Shown here piece by piece: positions 47,660 to 59,250 of a stretch of DNA of 64,000 nt (positions within the stretch are counted from its first letter, which is position 1; every line of letters begins with the position of its first letter). This DNA comes from Aplysia californica. Lineage: Eukaryota; Mollusca; Gastropoda; Aplysiida; Aplysiidae. The position numbers and the translations under genes were made by a program. The notes below the pieces were generated by a model. It was given only the letters and a program-made list of their open reading frames with translations. It was not told the origin of the DNA and made no database searches. The stretch is taken from contig NW_004798501.1 in the NCBI RefSeq assembly GCF_000002075.1, positions 1 to 64,000 of the forward strand. The letters run 5' to 3'.

Positions 47660-50600
47660 TTATGATGCTGTCTCCTCAGCCACACGGATTCCTTCCTTCA
47701 GGAACTGGAGATAATTATGTTCAGATGGATCTGACAAGCTGAGGAAAACAATATATCAGGTTGACCCAGGAAGCAGATAACATGTTTCAATTATGAGGAA
47801 AACAAGCTGTACAGCAACAGTTCTTTGGCATATTTTCTTTTGTGTGTTTGCTTACAAAGAAAATAAAAGTATTTCGTTTTCCTTTGTAGTAGATAACTGC
47901 ACAATATTTTGTATTAGATACATTAATATAAGAAAAGGCACTTACAAAAATATAAGAAAAGTACATACAAAAATATAAGCAAAAGTAAACAGAAAGAAAA
48001 CAAAAGAGAACGAAAGAAGAAATATCCGTATAACGATTGCCTTTTCAATCTTAAAAATGTGTTGACAGTGACAATTTTTTTCTTCTCTTTTTTATCAATG
48101 ACTGTTTACATCTTAATGCAAGACCTACAGAAAGAAACAGGAGAGGGAAAGAAAAGATACAGGACCAACTGGTCATGCTTTCCAACCATCCACCAACAAA
48201 GTGTGAAATTGTCTCACAGATAACTCACCCGTGTTCCATAAGGCTGTGCTCCATGTCCAGGAGTGTGTTAGCATTGAGCTGGTGAACAACCTCACCATTA
48301 CCGCGCGCCACCAACATCGTCACAGGGAATTCATAAATGTCGAGAAATGATTGAGCAATGAATGAGAATGGGAGGCTGGTGTCTGCCGCATGCGCCTGGA
48401 GAAAAGAATACAGAGCTGCTTTAGTCAAGTAGTCAAGCCTTGACCTACCATCTAACATAAAAGGTAAAGATATTCTTAATTGAAGTGAAAAAGATACAGG
48501 TGTGAACCATATTTCATAATTTCTATTTTGACTTTTGAACTGTTAAAAAGTTACACATAAATTAAACATCAAAGGGGATTTCCCTTAACATTTACCAATA
48601 AAACTGGCACCTGAGCTTGTGAATATAATAAAGGTAAACCTATCTCTTCAATAATATGTGAAACAGAACACTGCATGAACCATCAAACAACAAAACTTGA
48701 GAAAGAAACATTTTTAGAGCAATGGACACAAATTCTGTTGTTTTTTTTATGACTACGAATGGTTGTAACTTTGTCCACACATCCAGAGAAATAAAAACCT
48801 AGAAGTAAGTGAGGCACAGAAGAAGAATCTGAGACACTCCAGCTGGGATGTTAATAAATAGAGCCAGACCTCTACACCAAAAATTACACATTAGCTGATG
48901 AATGTGTACGAGTGGTAAGCCAACACAAATTTCTAAATCATCCATGTACAGTATTGCTTTGTTTTAAAGCTCAGTCAACTTAACCACAACAAACAGGCAT
49001 CTGTGATGTAATAGTTCAGCTCTTCACCGCATGCAGAAAATATAAGTACCATTTTCCCCTTTTTTCTTCGTTAGTTATTTACATGTGTCTGCTTAGACGC
49101 TGTATCCCCTTCAACCCTAGTTTGCCATGACAAGCAGGCCTAAACAGCATTTCTCTTGATTTATCTAATTTGTGTCACTAGAGGAATAAAACCTTTATAA
49201 TAAAATAATGCCCAATGAAATACTACTACAATATCATTCTCACAGAGCAGAAGTGTCAAACTCAATCTCTCAAAAAGCCAAACTCAAATTACATTTTAAA
49301 GTTGCAGAGCCGAGCTGGACAAACACCCTTTGAGCAGTGGGAAAACTATAAACTTCTTTAAACAATAGCATGAATTGAAGCAGACAAAAGTTAAAATACA
49401 GTCAAACCTGCCCTGACGGCCACCTCTATAAGACGGCCACCTGTACAAACGGCCACTTTCCATTTCCCCCCTTGCGTTTTTTAAATATAATTTAACTGTG
49501 TAAAACAGGCACCTGTCCAAAGCGGCCGCGGCCACCATATTTTAACACACAACCCCTATCACACTAGGCAATAACACCTGTCTTAGACGGCCACCTTAGT
49601 GACCCCATTACGTTTCGTCATAAAATATTGCCGTCATAATCCAATCCCTTGTCGTTGTTTGTTAGATAGTCCCTCCAATCGATCATATTGCGTAGGCCCC
49701 TCCCACTGTTGACCAATAGGTACCAATTTTCAGCTGCTGGTGAGGTAAGCATGTGATCCCTCATAACCCATAAGCCCCGCCCAAAACTAATACACAAATC
49801 GTACGTGAGATGAGTGGTCACTGTTTACCCAGTCTGTAACAAAGTAACAATGGACGTCAACATGAACTTGTGACAGAAGCGTCACTCGTTCTCCGAGTGG
49901 TGGCGACCCATGACACTCAGTCTTCCTCGTCTGATACATTTCGTTTTATTGTCACTCTTGCACAAAATCAGCAACAAAATAAAAATAAACAAAATACAAA
50001 CCAACAACAACAAAAACAAGAACAATGCGGCTACTTTCGATTGGGACTTCAAATGGGAATAGTTTGTTTTCTTCATTTTGATCAGTCCTGCCTAAGACGG
50101 CCACCTGCCTTATACAGCCACTTTTCTCCTTGAAAATGGGTGGCCGTCTTACACAGGTTTGACTGTAGTAACAAATAAAGGCATACAGTTTTCACTCTTA
50201 TGTCATTTCCTTAGAGCTTGGCAACAAGCTCATTTATGTTGGGAGTAAGGTTCTGTGTTATGGAGATTCTCAAGATGGACTATCTAAAATTCTCTCGGGG
50301 ACCAGATACAATTGTTCGTGGAGATGGAAGTAGTCAGGGGGCTTTGAGTTTGACACCTGTGTCGTAGAGAAATGAAATCATAAAGGACATGTAACTTTCC
50401 AGCTGACCTTCAAGTCAACCAGGAGAGTCCAGGAGCTGACGAAGCGCTGATGCAGTAGAGCCATGACCTTTGGACCCTGGAGAGCAGACTCCCTCAAGGT
50501 CCGGGCTGACCCTCAGCAGCTCTGGTCGTCCAGCGCTCCCCACAGGACGATGCAGTGGACAAGCTTGGACTCTGCCTGGGCCACCGTGAATGCCTCCGAG

Positions 50601-53600
50601 AGGTTGTGATACTTCACCTGTGCAAAAGAAGCAAACGTTGCAGACTCAATTTGACCCAGTCACTCCAGAGTTGGTTGGGGTTCTTTCCTTCTTCTTTTTT
50701 TTTTGTCGAGGGACTGGGAGAAGGAGGGGGGGCGGGGGCAGACACAGATGGACAGACATTTAGTCCCATGCCAGTGGTCCGAGAGTGCTACCTACAGTTT
50801 ATATATGTATCTTTTCTATTCTCCTTCTGTCTTTCTTCATTGGTTCAACTTTTCTATTAACCAAAATATCACTCCTTTGTTAATGTGCTTCTCTGCAACT
50901 TGATCAAAACATATTTAATGTGTCAGTGCCTTTCGAATAAAACCGCCAAGGAAAGAATGCACAGATCAAACAATTAAATGTAATATAACCACACAGAGAC
51001 CAAGAACAGTTCACCTGTTTAAACGGGAACAGCTTCAGTTCCAGGGCGTCCCTCGCCTCTTGTTCTGAGATCTCCTGCTCCCATGCGATGTCATCCCAGG
51101 AGAACTCCTTGATAGAGAATAGTTCTATAATGCACAATTGTGACAACCAGATGATGATGTACTATGAGAACAAAAAAATCAACAGAGGATGGAAATAGAA
51201 ATCAGAAAGAGAGAATGGAAGCGAATTGGACATACCTTAAGAAAAAAAAACCAAAAAAAAAAAACCCAAAATACCCACTAAGCCTTTAGATGGAATCCAC
51301 AAGGAAAGAAAAAGAAAGGGACTTATAAAAGAACCCGGAGAGACTTAGACTCAGGCCTATAGGAGATAGGATGCAGATGGTCAGAGGGGGAGGCAACAGC
51401 CCATGCCAAAAGTACATGGTCTCTTGTAGGTCGCCTTTACTCTGACACAGGGTAAGAAAAGCTGATGATGAGTAGGTGATGATGAGAACTCCGAGAAAAT
51501 TGCAGACCACAGATAAAGATAACAGGTACCTGATATATAAGTCATAAGCAGATCGATATGTCTGCTGGTCTTCTTCCTCAATAAATGTATTCCTATTTTT
51601 TTTAATTTGGTACAACAGATGGAAAAGACAAAGGATGTAAAGAAAAACTGGTTTATGAATTTTCTATTCCTATTATCTATGCAACTGTGGCCATTTCATC
51701 CCACGCTTACAGAGTGGAAAGGCATTGATATCACTCTAGACAGGCAAAAAAAACATAAACAAAATATCCAGAAACATGGACAAATCAGTAAAAGTAAAGA
51801 ATTACAAACCCCCCATTTAGAGTTTGCTTATCATGATGATCACAGCTCACTGATTCTGTTTCACAAAGACAAAGCTGTAATCCTACTGTGACTACCATTA
51901 GGACAACAGATGTGGTGCCATACGTCCAGCAGTTCTTAACACATTACACCCAAAGGGCCTGGACGGGAAGTCCATTGTTAGATCCTAAGCAAGGGGAAAG
52001 AACCCACCCCCCGTGAATATAAGCGTTTAAAAAACACATTTTAAAAATACTAAACAAATCCCAAAAATCCTGAAAAAATAAAAGTTATAAAGAAAACTGA
52101 ATGTAGTTTCAGAAAAATATAACTTTATGTATACGCAAATTGTTGGAAATGTTCTAACTTTAATTCAATCGGGGTGTCCGACCCGTCACTCTCACTCTCA
52201 GCCTTGCGGTCGGGCCCTAGATCTAAATTCTAGATTTTCTACGTCTGATCAATCTGAATCGCCCCAAACTCTTGCTACAACGTTTTCATCAAAATCTGAG
52301 CTATCTGATTTGTCACATGCTTGTTTTTGCTCAAATCCATCGCTACTTCCGTTTTCAAACTCAATTGTGTCGCTTTTCAACAAGTCGAGACACTTTCAAA
52401 GTGCTGGTAACGCGATCGCACTTCGATCAGCTGTAATACTAAAACTACTAGCCCAAAAAATTTCGTTTCCGTATCAAACGAAAGAAGAAACTTTTTGCTA
52501 TGACTATGCAAATCAAAATTTTGGCCCCAGAGTCTCGTCAAGACGAGACTTCGTTTCTAAAGACGCTAGGTCGGCGCGGGCGGTTCCGGGCGAGTCAGGG
52601 TGGAGCGCGTAAGGGAATTCTCGGGCGATCCGCGGCGAGTTAGGGTGTAATGTGTTTATCAACAAACCTCAACTTGTTGGGCCTCCTCCATGTAGGCTTT
52701 TGGCCTGGAGGGTCCCGCACTGCTCAGCTCCATCAAAGGCATGTAGCCTATGTCCACCTCCATGCTCTCAGGGTCATCTTTGTCGTTCAGCCATTCCATA
52801 TCTGGAGAAAATAAATCTTATGTTGTCTCTTCTTCTTCTTAGGCTATCCCTCTCAACAGATATTTACATGGTACTTTACTTTTTCTTTTTTTTTCTCAAA
52901 AGATATGTTCCGCGCTATTTACCAATCGGCACAAGAGTGTGCTGAGCGTTTTAACAATCGTATAATTGCGCGGCCATCTTAAAATAGCACGGCCATTTTA
53001 AGATTGCGCTACATGTTTTAACGATGGTATAATTGTACAGCAATCTGAAGATTGCATTAATATTTCATATTTTAAAGTAAAACATTTTATATATCTTAAT
53101 TTTAATTTTCATATTTTTACACTTTTGAAAATATATGTGAATGTTCCTTGATGTGAGTAAAAGAATAAAAAATATAGACGGAAGTGAATTTTTTTTTTAT
53201 TATTTCAAAAATATAAAATGAATTAAATGTACATTGTGAACTTTGAGTTTGATGCCAGGCATTGTATCATTCTTGTGAGCTCTTCAGTTTTATAAGTTAA
53301 TTTTGATTTTAATTTTCATATTTTTACACTTTTGAAAACGTATGTGAATGTTCCTTGATGTGAATAAAAGAATAAAGATGGAAGTGTAATTTTTTTTGTT
53401 TTCAAAAATAAAAAATATTAACGCAATCTTCAGATTGCTGCACACTTATACCATTGTTAAAACGTGCAGCGCAATCTCAAAATTGCGTGGGACAGAAATA
53501 CATGGTTGTCAATATAAATTGGAGAATTTAATCACGAGTCCAGCAACCAAAAGTGCATCCAAGCTTTGTGTATTGGCCTAATTATCTAAAAAGCTAAAAA

Positions 53601-56156
53601 CCCTTTAAGGAAGGGAAAAAAGATCCACAAAGTAACAAGTAAGACAACAAGAGGTACCACCTGGCTACGAAAAAAAAAATTCAGAGCTTTTTCGACTCCA
53701 TGGAAACACAAGTGCGGCTACTCAGAATTTACGGATCATAATATGTCATAAACATCTTGTATCAAGACCATTTTTGTACAAACTGCAATATGACATGCAC
53801 AACTCAAGACAAAATCCGGAAAATTTCAAAAATCCGAATCTGGAAAAGTAACACCTCTGGACCACAAATGCAGATAGCCTACCAACATTCAAGCGTCTGT
53901 CCGTGGGAACAAACAAGTGTAAGTGTTCCACTCTGCTCCCGTCGCGGGACATCACCAGGGAACCCGCGAACTGGGAGGGTGTAAACCAGAAGGGAAGCAG
54001 TGGAGGTTCATTTAACTGAAACTCAGAATGCATCCTGCAGAATGGACAACAAAAACATGTTTAGAAAAGTGACTCTTCTGCGAACTCACTGAAATCAAGT
54101 CATTTCCACACAAAATGTTAAAAACAATAAAGTGATTTGCGTTTATCAAATATTAAAAGGGTAAAGACTTTTGAAAATTACTCATCATGAAAAAAAGCAC
54201 AAATTTCTTGAGAAATTCATTTTCATCATAAGCTGCAACAAAGCTTTCAACAGTTTTGAAATACTTTCCCATAACCCATGTTTCTGCCACTGACCTGAAG
54301 GCAACAGCAATGTGACTCTGACTTATGGCCCTGACACAGGCCAGCACGCCCTGGGGCGGGAACCGCATGGTCACAAATGCTTGTGGGTGGAACATGGCCA
54401 GCAGATGCTGCACACTGATTTCCCGCCCTACAGCTCTCGGTGGATAGTAGCGATTGCTGGGCAGATGGGGAGAGCCTAGGAGTCCATGAGGTGCCTCCAC
54501 CAGGGAGTAGACAGTTCCTAAAAAGCCAAGTGAGTTTATGTACAGCACAGTTTATGTTAAGGAGTGTTTGCATATATAAATATATATGTAAGAGTTCATG
54601 TAAAGGAGTTTTGCATGCAGGAGAAGTATATGTAAGGAGTATTTGCACATAGGAGAGTTTCATTTTTACATAGATAGAGGAGTGTTAGCATTTATATGAG
54701 CGTTGTATGAAAAGGAGTATTTGCATATAATATGAGAGCCTTTTTATTGAGAGTTTTATGTGCAGGAGTTTGCAGTGGAAAGGAATGGTTTGAACAGAGC
54801 CCAGATTGTAGAAGCCAGGCCAACGTTCACATCACTATGGGTTGTGAAAGACTGGAATGTGCTGTTTCATTAACGACAATGACATACGACAGTAAATTGA
54901 GAAACACTCTAAGTCACAGGATCCAGTGATCTACACGAATGAATCGGTCAGGAGGGGTGAGAGAAGTGGGTGGGATTTTGTGGTGTACAGTGGGAACAAA
55001 CAGGTTCATAGCATGTCAGGGGCCATAGAAAGAACAACTTGAAGCATGAAAATGGAAATTGAGGCCGTAACAAGAGCGCTTGCCTGGCTTCAAAATACAA
55101 GACCAAGAACTGCCCATCTCATTATTGTCATAGACTCCCAGAGCATCCTGCGAAGGGTTGAGAAAGGGATGCTTCGGAGTGAATGGATGAACTCATTACT
55201 TAGAGCGATCACGTGAATATTCTGTCCTAGGCACAATGAGGAGGCTGATAGGCTGGCAGGCAGTGCTGTAGTTGATGGTGAAGTGAAATTTGACAAAGGA
55301 GAAGTGTTGAAGACCCTGGACTGGAGGAAAAGTTGCGGAATGAGAAAGACAGGGAGACAGCAGAACATCACGCAATCATCAGAATGCAGGAAAATGGGAT
55401 AGAGAGGGGAGAAGGTAGAAAGGAACAATTATCTGGAAAGGAAAGATGTCACCATAATCAAACAGCCACTGGAACAATCAGTATGGATACCTAGCTTTGG
55501 TGCTGAGAGGAACTGAGCACTTATGGACCTGTCTGGTGTGCAATGACGTTGTTGCCCAGGACAGGTAATACATGTAATACAGGAGTGCTAATGTAAAGAA
55601 CTGCTAGCAATTATGAGAGCTTTATGTAAAAGAGTGCCAGCCTACAGGAGAGTTATAAACAGGAGTGTTTGCATACAGAAGAGTTGGCATACGGGAGAAT
55701 TTGAATACAATGGTGTCTGTGTACAGGATTGCTTGTGTATGCCGGTTGTTTATGCACAGCGGTTTTTGAGCATATAAGAGAATGTTGAAAGATAAAAGGC
55801 CAAAAAGACACGGCCAAAACATATTCAAGCCTTCTCATAAAATTTTTGTTGCAATGCATAGCTTCACCACTTTGCATATATATGTTGTTAGACATTCAAA
55901 AACATCTCATATTTGACCAGGCTGCACCAGTAACATTATAATCTCTCTCCCTCCCTCCCTCCCTCCCTCCCTCCNNNNNNNNNNNNNNNNNNNNNNNNNN
56001 NNNNNNNNNNNNNNNNNNNNNNNNNNNNNNNNNNNNNNNNNNNNNNNNNNNNNNNNNNNNNNNNNNNNNNNNNNNNNNNNNNNNNNNNNNNNNNNNNNNT
56101 CTCTCTCTCTCTCTCTCTCTCTCTTTTTTGTGTCCAGTTTCATAACAAAGAAATCC

Positions 56157-56193
<37 letters not shown>

Positions 56194-58198
56194 TCCTGAC
56201 ATACCTGGCACTGGAATGTTCTCTAAGTCATCAGGCAGTAAGTCCCTGAATCTGGAAACACCAAAGTCCTTGACCGGCGTGTGAGGTGACAACCAGTGGA
56301 ACAAACCATGGAAAGATTCGTTGTTCTGAAACTGTTCAATTTATAACTGAGATAATGTATACAATCAAAATGGTCCAAAATGGCCACCCATTGTTGAAAG
56401 GAAAAAGCAGCTGTCTCAGACAGGGGGATGACTTGGACAGTAGTGTCACATCATATGATATATATAAGAAAAACGTAAGGGGCAAAGTTGGGAGTGGTCG
56501 TTTGTACAAGGGGTTGTCTTGGACAGGTGGCCATTAGAGCAGGTTCGACAGCAGATGAGAAAATCAAAAACAATGAGGATATTTAGAGCAGCCCTGACAT
56601 TTCTTTTTCATACTGGAAAAATCCTTGAGAATACTCACATGAGTTATGACAAGACCTAAGAAATAGAGGTAGCCACAAGTGACAGGAATAAAGCCAGCTT
56701 TTAATTAGTTTGAGTTGAAGAGAAGCATGTATATATATCTGATCATTTAAAACTAGTAAAAAGTAAGTCAGGCAAACAGAAATAACAGAGGGATAGTTAA
56801 AGAAGTAGAACCTACCAGTGGCGGCCTTACTTTAACAACCTTCTATGGGAAGTCAGACAACAGCTAACACATTAGACTATAGTATTGATAGATTAATATA
56901 ATACATATTCCCATGTTATTGTGAGAATATTTACAGCTCCCTATTGTTTCCTTTAAGTCAAAATTATATTAATGAGGAAGTCCACATTAAAAAGAAAAAA
57001 AATTATTTTATTAATTAATCAACATTTTGTAAGCCACAAAAAGCTAACTTGTTTCTACAAATACAAAAGAAAAAGCTTACAATACACAAGGATTATGATC
57101 TCTTTAAAATTATCTCAATTTAGCAGCCCTCTATTGAAATTTCATCTAAAAATGAAAAAAATGAAAATTCCTCTATATAAGTAAAGTATTTTTACTCACA
57201 TCGTTCTCAAAGTCTTTAGTCATTGTGCTTGTATTCAAAGGAGTGAACCTGGCCACTACAGAGACCACATCCTCTCCTGGGATCACATCAGAGCTAAACA
57301 CTGTGGGCTTTCCCTGCAAATCAAAGATGAAAGTACGGTGAAAACTTTTTGACATTTCATAATGGTCAAACACAGAGATGATACATTTATTGCAGTTATA
57401 TGAATCTCAAGTGACAGTTAAAAAAACCAGTCACAATTCCTTCAAACGTTGTACATATAGGGCAAGAAAATTATGTCTGTCACATGAATCATGATGCAAC
57501 TTTGACCCAACAGATTTTGGGAAAAACAAAACACCACACCTTTAGTGTTGCGTCTCTTTTCCTTTCAGCAAAAGAAGCTATTGTGAGGGAGAAGCAAATT
57601 CACCTGTAAGGGGTGGAATAGAAATATAATGACTACAGAGGAATCAATTCAGTTTTGTCTGTCTGCACAGTCGATGTGAACATTTCACAAAAGTTGGTTC
57701 TGAAAAATTCAGACAAACATAACAAGATAGTAATTCCAAAAACTAATTTAAAAAAGTAATTTCCATAAGTATAAATTGCTAGATAAGATCAATTACCTGG
57801 GCCTGATCCACAAAATGGAGCAGAAGTGGCTCAGCTTCTTCTAGACTCAAATGAAAGTCTCCATCCTTATCCAGATCCACAAAAACATCCACAGCCTCCA
57901 ACCCAAGTGTGTCCGTCTTCTTCAACAATTGGTCTTCCAGGACATGTTGATGGTACCGAGAGACAAATGACGATGACACCACAGCCAGTACACCCACAGC
58001 GATCGGCATGTAGCAGTACAACCATCTGGGTACAACAAGGGTTATTGCCCCTCTAGTTGCATAATTGGTGGAATCTGCTCTGGTAGTCACTTCGTGCTGT
58101 ACAGGTTCCCCATTGCTGCCCAGTTCTCCATTCAACAGTTTCTTTTTAGACATCTTTCCTTCTGTTGTTGAGGATTGCTTCCTCCCAGGTTTTGCCAT
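47660..58198 (-). CDS. SELENON: selenoprotein N, SELENON
   Basis: ER-membrane selenoprotein that senses luminal calcium and supports redox control of calcium handling. Minus-strand exons 58198-57797, 57313-57200, 56325-56205, 54517-54295, 54034-53883, 52801-52668, 51107-51015, 50617-50408, 48395-48229, 47738-47660 join in phase to 564 aa (human 590 or 556 by isoform), all GT-AG. Order: cytosolic basic N-terminus; membrane segment about 59-79; EF-hand loop Asp110-Glu121 ([12 protein letters not shown]); [62 protein letters not shown]; redox motif Ser-Cys-Sec-Gly-Ser with Sec448; FPVTMLV; C-terminal [10 protein letters not shown]. The start is the first ATG in frame (ACAAAATGG context). A splice acceptor at 58256 suggests a noncoding first exon upstream. 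A program treating TGA as stop would truncate it. Confidence 0.97.
49399..50165 (-). mobile_element. pogo/Tigger-like MITE, family P1, copy 2
   Basis: 767 bp between TA dinucleotides, inverted relative to 6671-7476, sharing ends CAGTCAAACCTGCCCTG / TACACAGGTTTGACTG and most of the interior. It lies in SELENON intron 8, about 240 bp from the Sec-codon exon. Confidence 0.85.
50513..50515 (-). other. selenocysteine codon (in-frame TGA) of SELENON
   Basis: On the minus strand the frame reads AGC TGC TGA GGG TCA, that is Ser-Cys-Sec-Gly-Ser, followed by ARTLRES. This matches the conserved SCUGS redox motif, and the frame continues in phase through two more exons to TAA. Just after it, CGGAC and GUCUG can pair (5 bp), a possible local recoding stem like the one known downstream of this codon in vertebrates. 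Confidence 0.95.
51940..52654 (-). mobile_element. piggyBac-like nonautonomous element
   Basis: 715 bp. Both ends start CACATTACACCC, inverted, with TTAA on the left (51936-51939) and TTTA, a one-base change, on the right. The minus strand encodes an acidic Ser/Asp-rich stretch ([20 protein letters not shown]) like the N-terminus of piggyBac transposases, then stops. It lies in SELENON intron 6. Confidence 0.7.
52987..53490. mobile_element. fold-back element with about 78-bp inverted arms
   Basis: Arms around CAATCTGAAGATTGCATTAATATT (left) and its inverted partner (right) include ACGATGGTATAATTG and TTTTAACG blocks. The centre has two direct copies of about 95 bp (53095-53195, 53300-53398). 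A partial extra arm lies at 52942-52986. No coding capacity. It lies in SELENON intron 5. Confidence 0.75.
54540..54784 (+). repeat. degenerate minisatellite, left part
   Basis: Loose repeats of AAGGAGTXTTTGCATATA and GTAAGAGTTTATGT type. The same motif resumes at 55565-55790, so the LINE fragment between appears to have landed inside one array. It lies in SELENON intron 3. Confidence 0.6.
54785..55564 (+). mobile_element. LINE fragment with an RNase H domain
   Basis: From 54929 one frame reads [53 protein letters not shown] and [11 protein letters not shown]: the RNase H domain of a non-LTR retrotransposon. The first catalytic Asp (usual YTDGS) is Asn, two stops interrupt the frame, and later sequence is shifted. 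Inactive. Clades with RNase H (I, Ingi/Vingi type) fit best. Confidence 0.75.
55565..55790 (+). repeat. degenerate minisatellite, right part
   Basis: Repeats of CAGGAGTGTTTGCATACAG and GAGAGTTATA type, continuing the array at 54540. Confidence 0.6.
55954..56125. other. assembly gap inside a CT-rich microsatellite
   Basis: N from 55975 to 56099, bordered by CCCT repeats and CT repeats. The gap size is probably a placeholder. It lies in SELENON intron 3, close to exon 3, so no coding sequence is missing. Confidence 0.97.
56375..56550 (-). mobile_element. short pogo-like MITE, family P2 (degenerate)
   Basis: Contains GTCTTGGACAGGTGGCC, TCGTTTGTACAAG and ends GAGCAGGTTCGACAG. The left end is eroded. 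It lies in SELENON intron 2. Confidence 0.55.
56765..56830 (-). repeat. dispersed repeat S, copy 4
   Basis: CAGGCAAACAGAAATAACAG, then ACCTACCAGTGGCGGCC, inverted relative to 16150. Confidence 0.55.
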
Positions 58199-58214
58199 TT
58201 TGTTCTCCAAACTT

Positions 58215-58244
58215 CATATATATGGATTTATGTTGTCTTCACAT
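58215..58244 (-). promoter_or_regulatory. upstream start codons in the SELENON leader, one an ATG-TGA pair
   Basis: On the minus strand an ATG (58244-58242) is followed directly by TGA (58241-58239), a minimal start-stop element. A second ATG (58217-58215) opens an out-of-frame 23-codon ORF that overlaps the SELENON start. Both lie after the presumed acceptor at 58256. A role in tuning translation is inferred. Confidence 0.45.
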
Positions 58245-58364
58245 AATGTCAGGCTCTGAAGTCAGGAAAAAACCCAGTAAAGATTAAAATAATTTTAAGT
58301 TAAAGATTATAAATACCCCTGATACAGCATGGAACTTGGAAGTAGAATATTTGGAATTTCTCTG

Positions 58365-58500
58365 GAACTAGATTCTAGAAATAGATCTAGTATTAAATCA
58401 GATCTAGGTCTAGACTAGAAAATAGAGTCTGGAGCTTGGGCATTTTGACTATGAAAGACAGGCAAGAAGTAGATCTAGATCTAGATTTCTAGACCTACAT
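58365..58500. repeat. AGATCT/TCTAGA-rich tract
   Basis: Same hexamer style as 885-1050, again just upstream of the sequence shared with 1050-1850. Confidence 0.65.
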
Positions 58501-58527
58501 CAAGGATGATACATTAAATAAGATGGT

Positions 58528-58650
58528 CCTCTCTTTGAGCCAATTAAAAAAGCGTCCTCAAAATTCGGAGGCGCCCTCTTCGAAAATGCCCCCTTTGTGA
58601 AAAGAGTTACTCTACTTGTGTGAAAAAATCAAAGTGAAGCTAACAAGTTT
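58528..58650 (+). repeat. sister of 1050-1078 plus 1730-1850, without the MITE
   Basis: CTCTCTTTGAGCCAAT, TAAAAAAGCG, then CCTCAAAATTCGG: the flanks of the 1079-1729 insert joined with a single copy of its target sequence. Confidence 0.8.
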
Positions 58651-58694
58651 TTGAATAAATATAAATTCAAATTTCTAAAGAACGCTTTTTTAAA

Positions 58695-59241
58695 ATGAAG
58701 TGACTATTTCTCAGACGCTCAGGAAAATAAACTTGATCTCTATTTCTCCAAACGGTTTCCGTTCTCGAGATTTTTTGGTGTCATCTTTCATTCTGCCATT
58801 CTGCGAGCACTGGGAAGCAGCATTTTTTGCATCGAATCCAATTTCTAGAGCTAGATCTAGAGATTTTTAAATGTCTGAATATTCAGATACTTCAGTTGTG
58901 GTTGGGGTAATGTTCGCGGACTATACTTTAGTTGAAAATGCCTTCAAAAGGTACTGCGAGAAGACACCCCTAAAGCAAACACTAAAATCCTTCATGTAAA
59001 CAAAAATAAAATCCCTCCACGCACCCCCCCTCCCCCATCCTCACACCTTACATATATATGTATACACACACATACACACACACACGTACACACACTCACT
59101 CACACATACATACACACTCACACACGTGCACGCGCGGGCCACTCCATTCGCAAATCATCAACAAATCTCGAGAACGGAAACCGTTCGGAGAAATAGAGTT
59201 CAAGTTTGTTTTCCCGAGCATTCCGAGAAGTAGGGTCGGCC
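58695..59241 (+). mobile_element. Mutator-like MITE, family M2, copy C
   Basis: Same orientation and organisation as 2041-2632, with ATGAAGTGACTATTTCTC and GAGAAGTAGGGTCGGCC ends and 9-bp direct repeats TTTTTTAAA (58686-58694, 59242-59250). It retains a DYTLVENAFKRYCEKT-type peptide and a CA microsatellite. Confidence 0.85.
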
Positions 59242-59250
59242 TTTTTTAAA

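Noticed and set aside
50513-50515. TGA as a nonsense mutation making SELENON a pseudogene
   Set aside because: It lies exactly at the conserved Sec position, and all ten exons keep phase and conserved motifs, so recoding is the simpler reading.
52127-52612. 161-codon plus-strand open frame
   Set aside because: Antisense to the piggyBac-like fragment within SELENON intron 6; no family resemblance and no initiation or splice context.
55896-56191. Minus-strand frames spanning the N run
   Set aside because: They exist only because Ns are translated as X; flanks are microsatellite.
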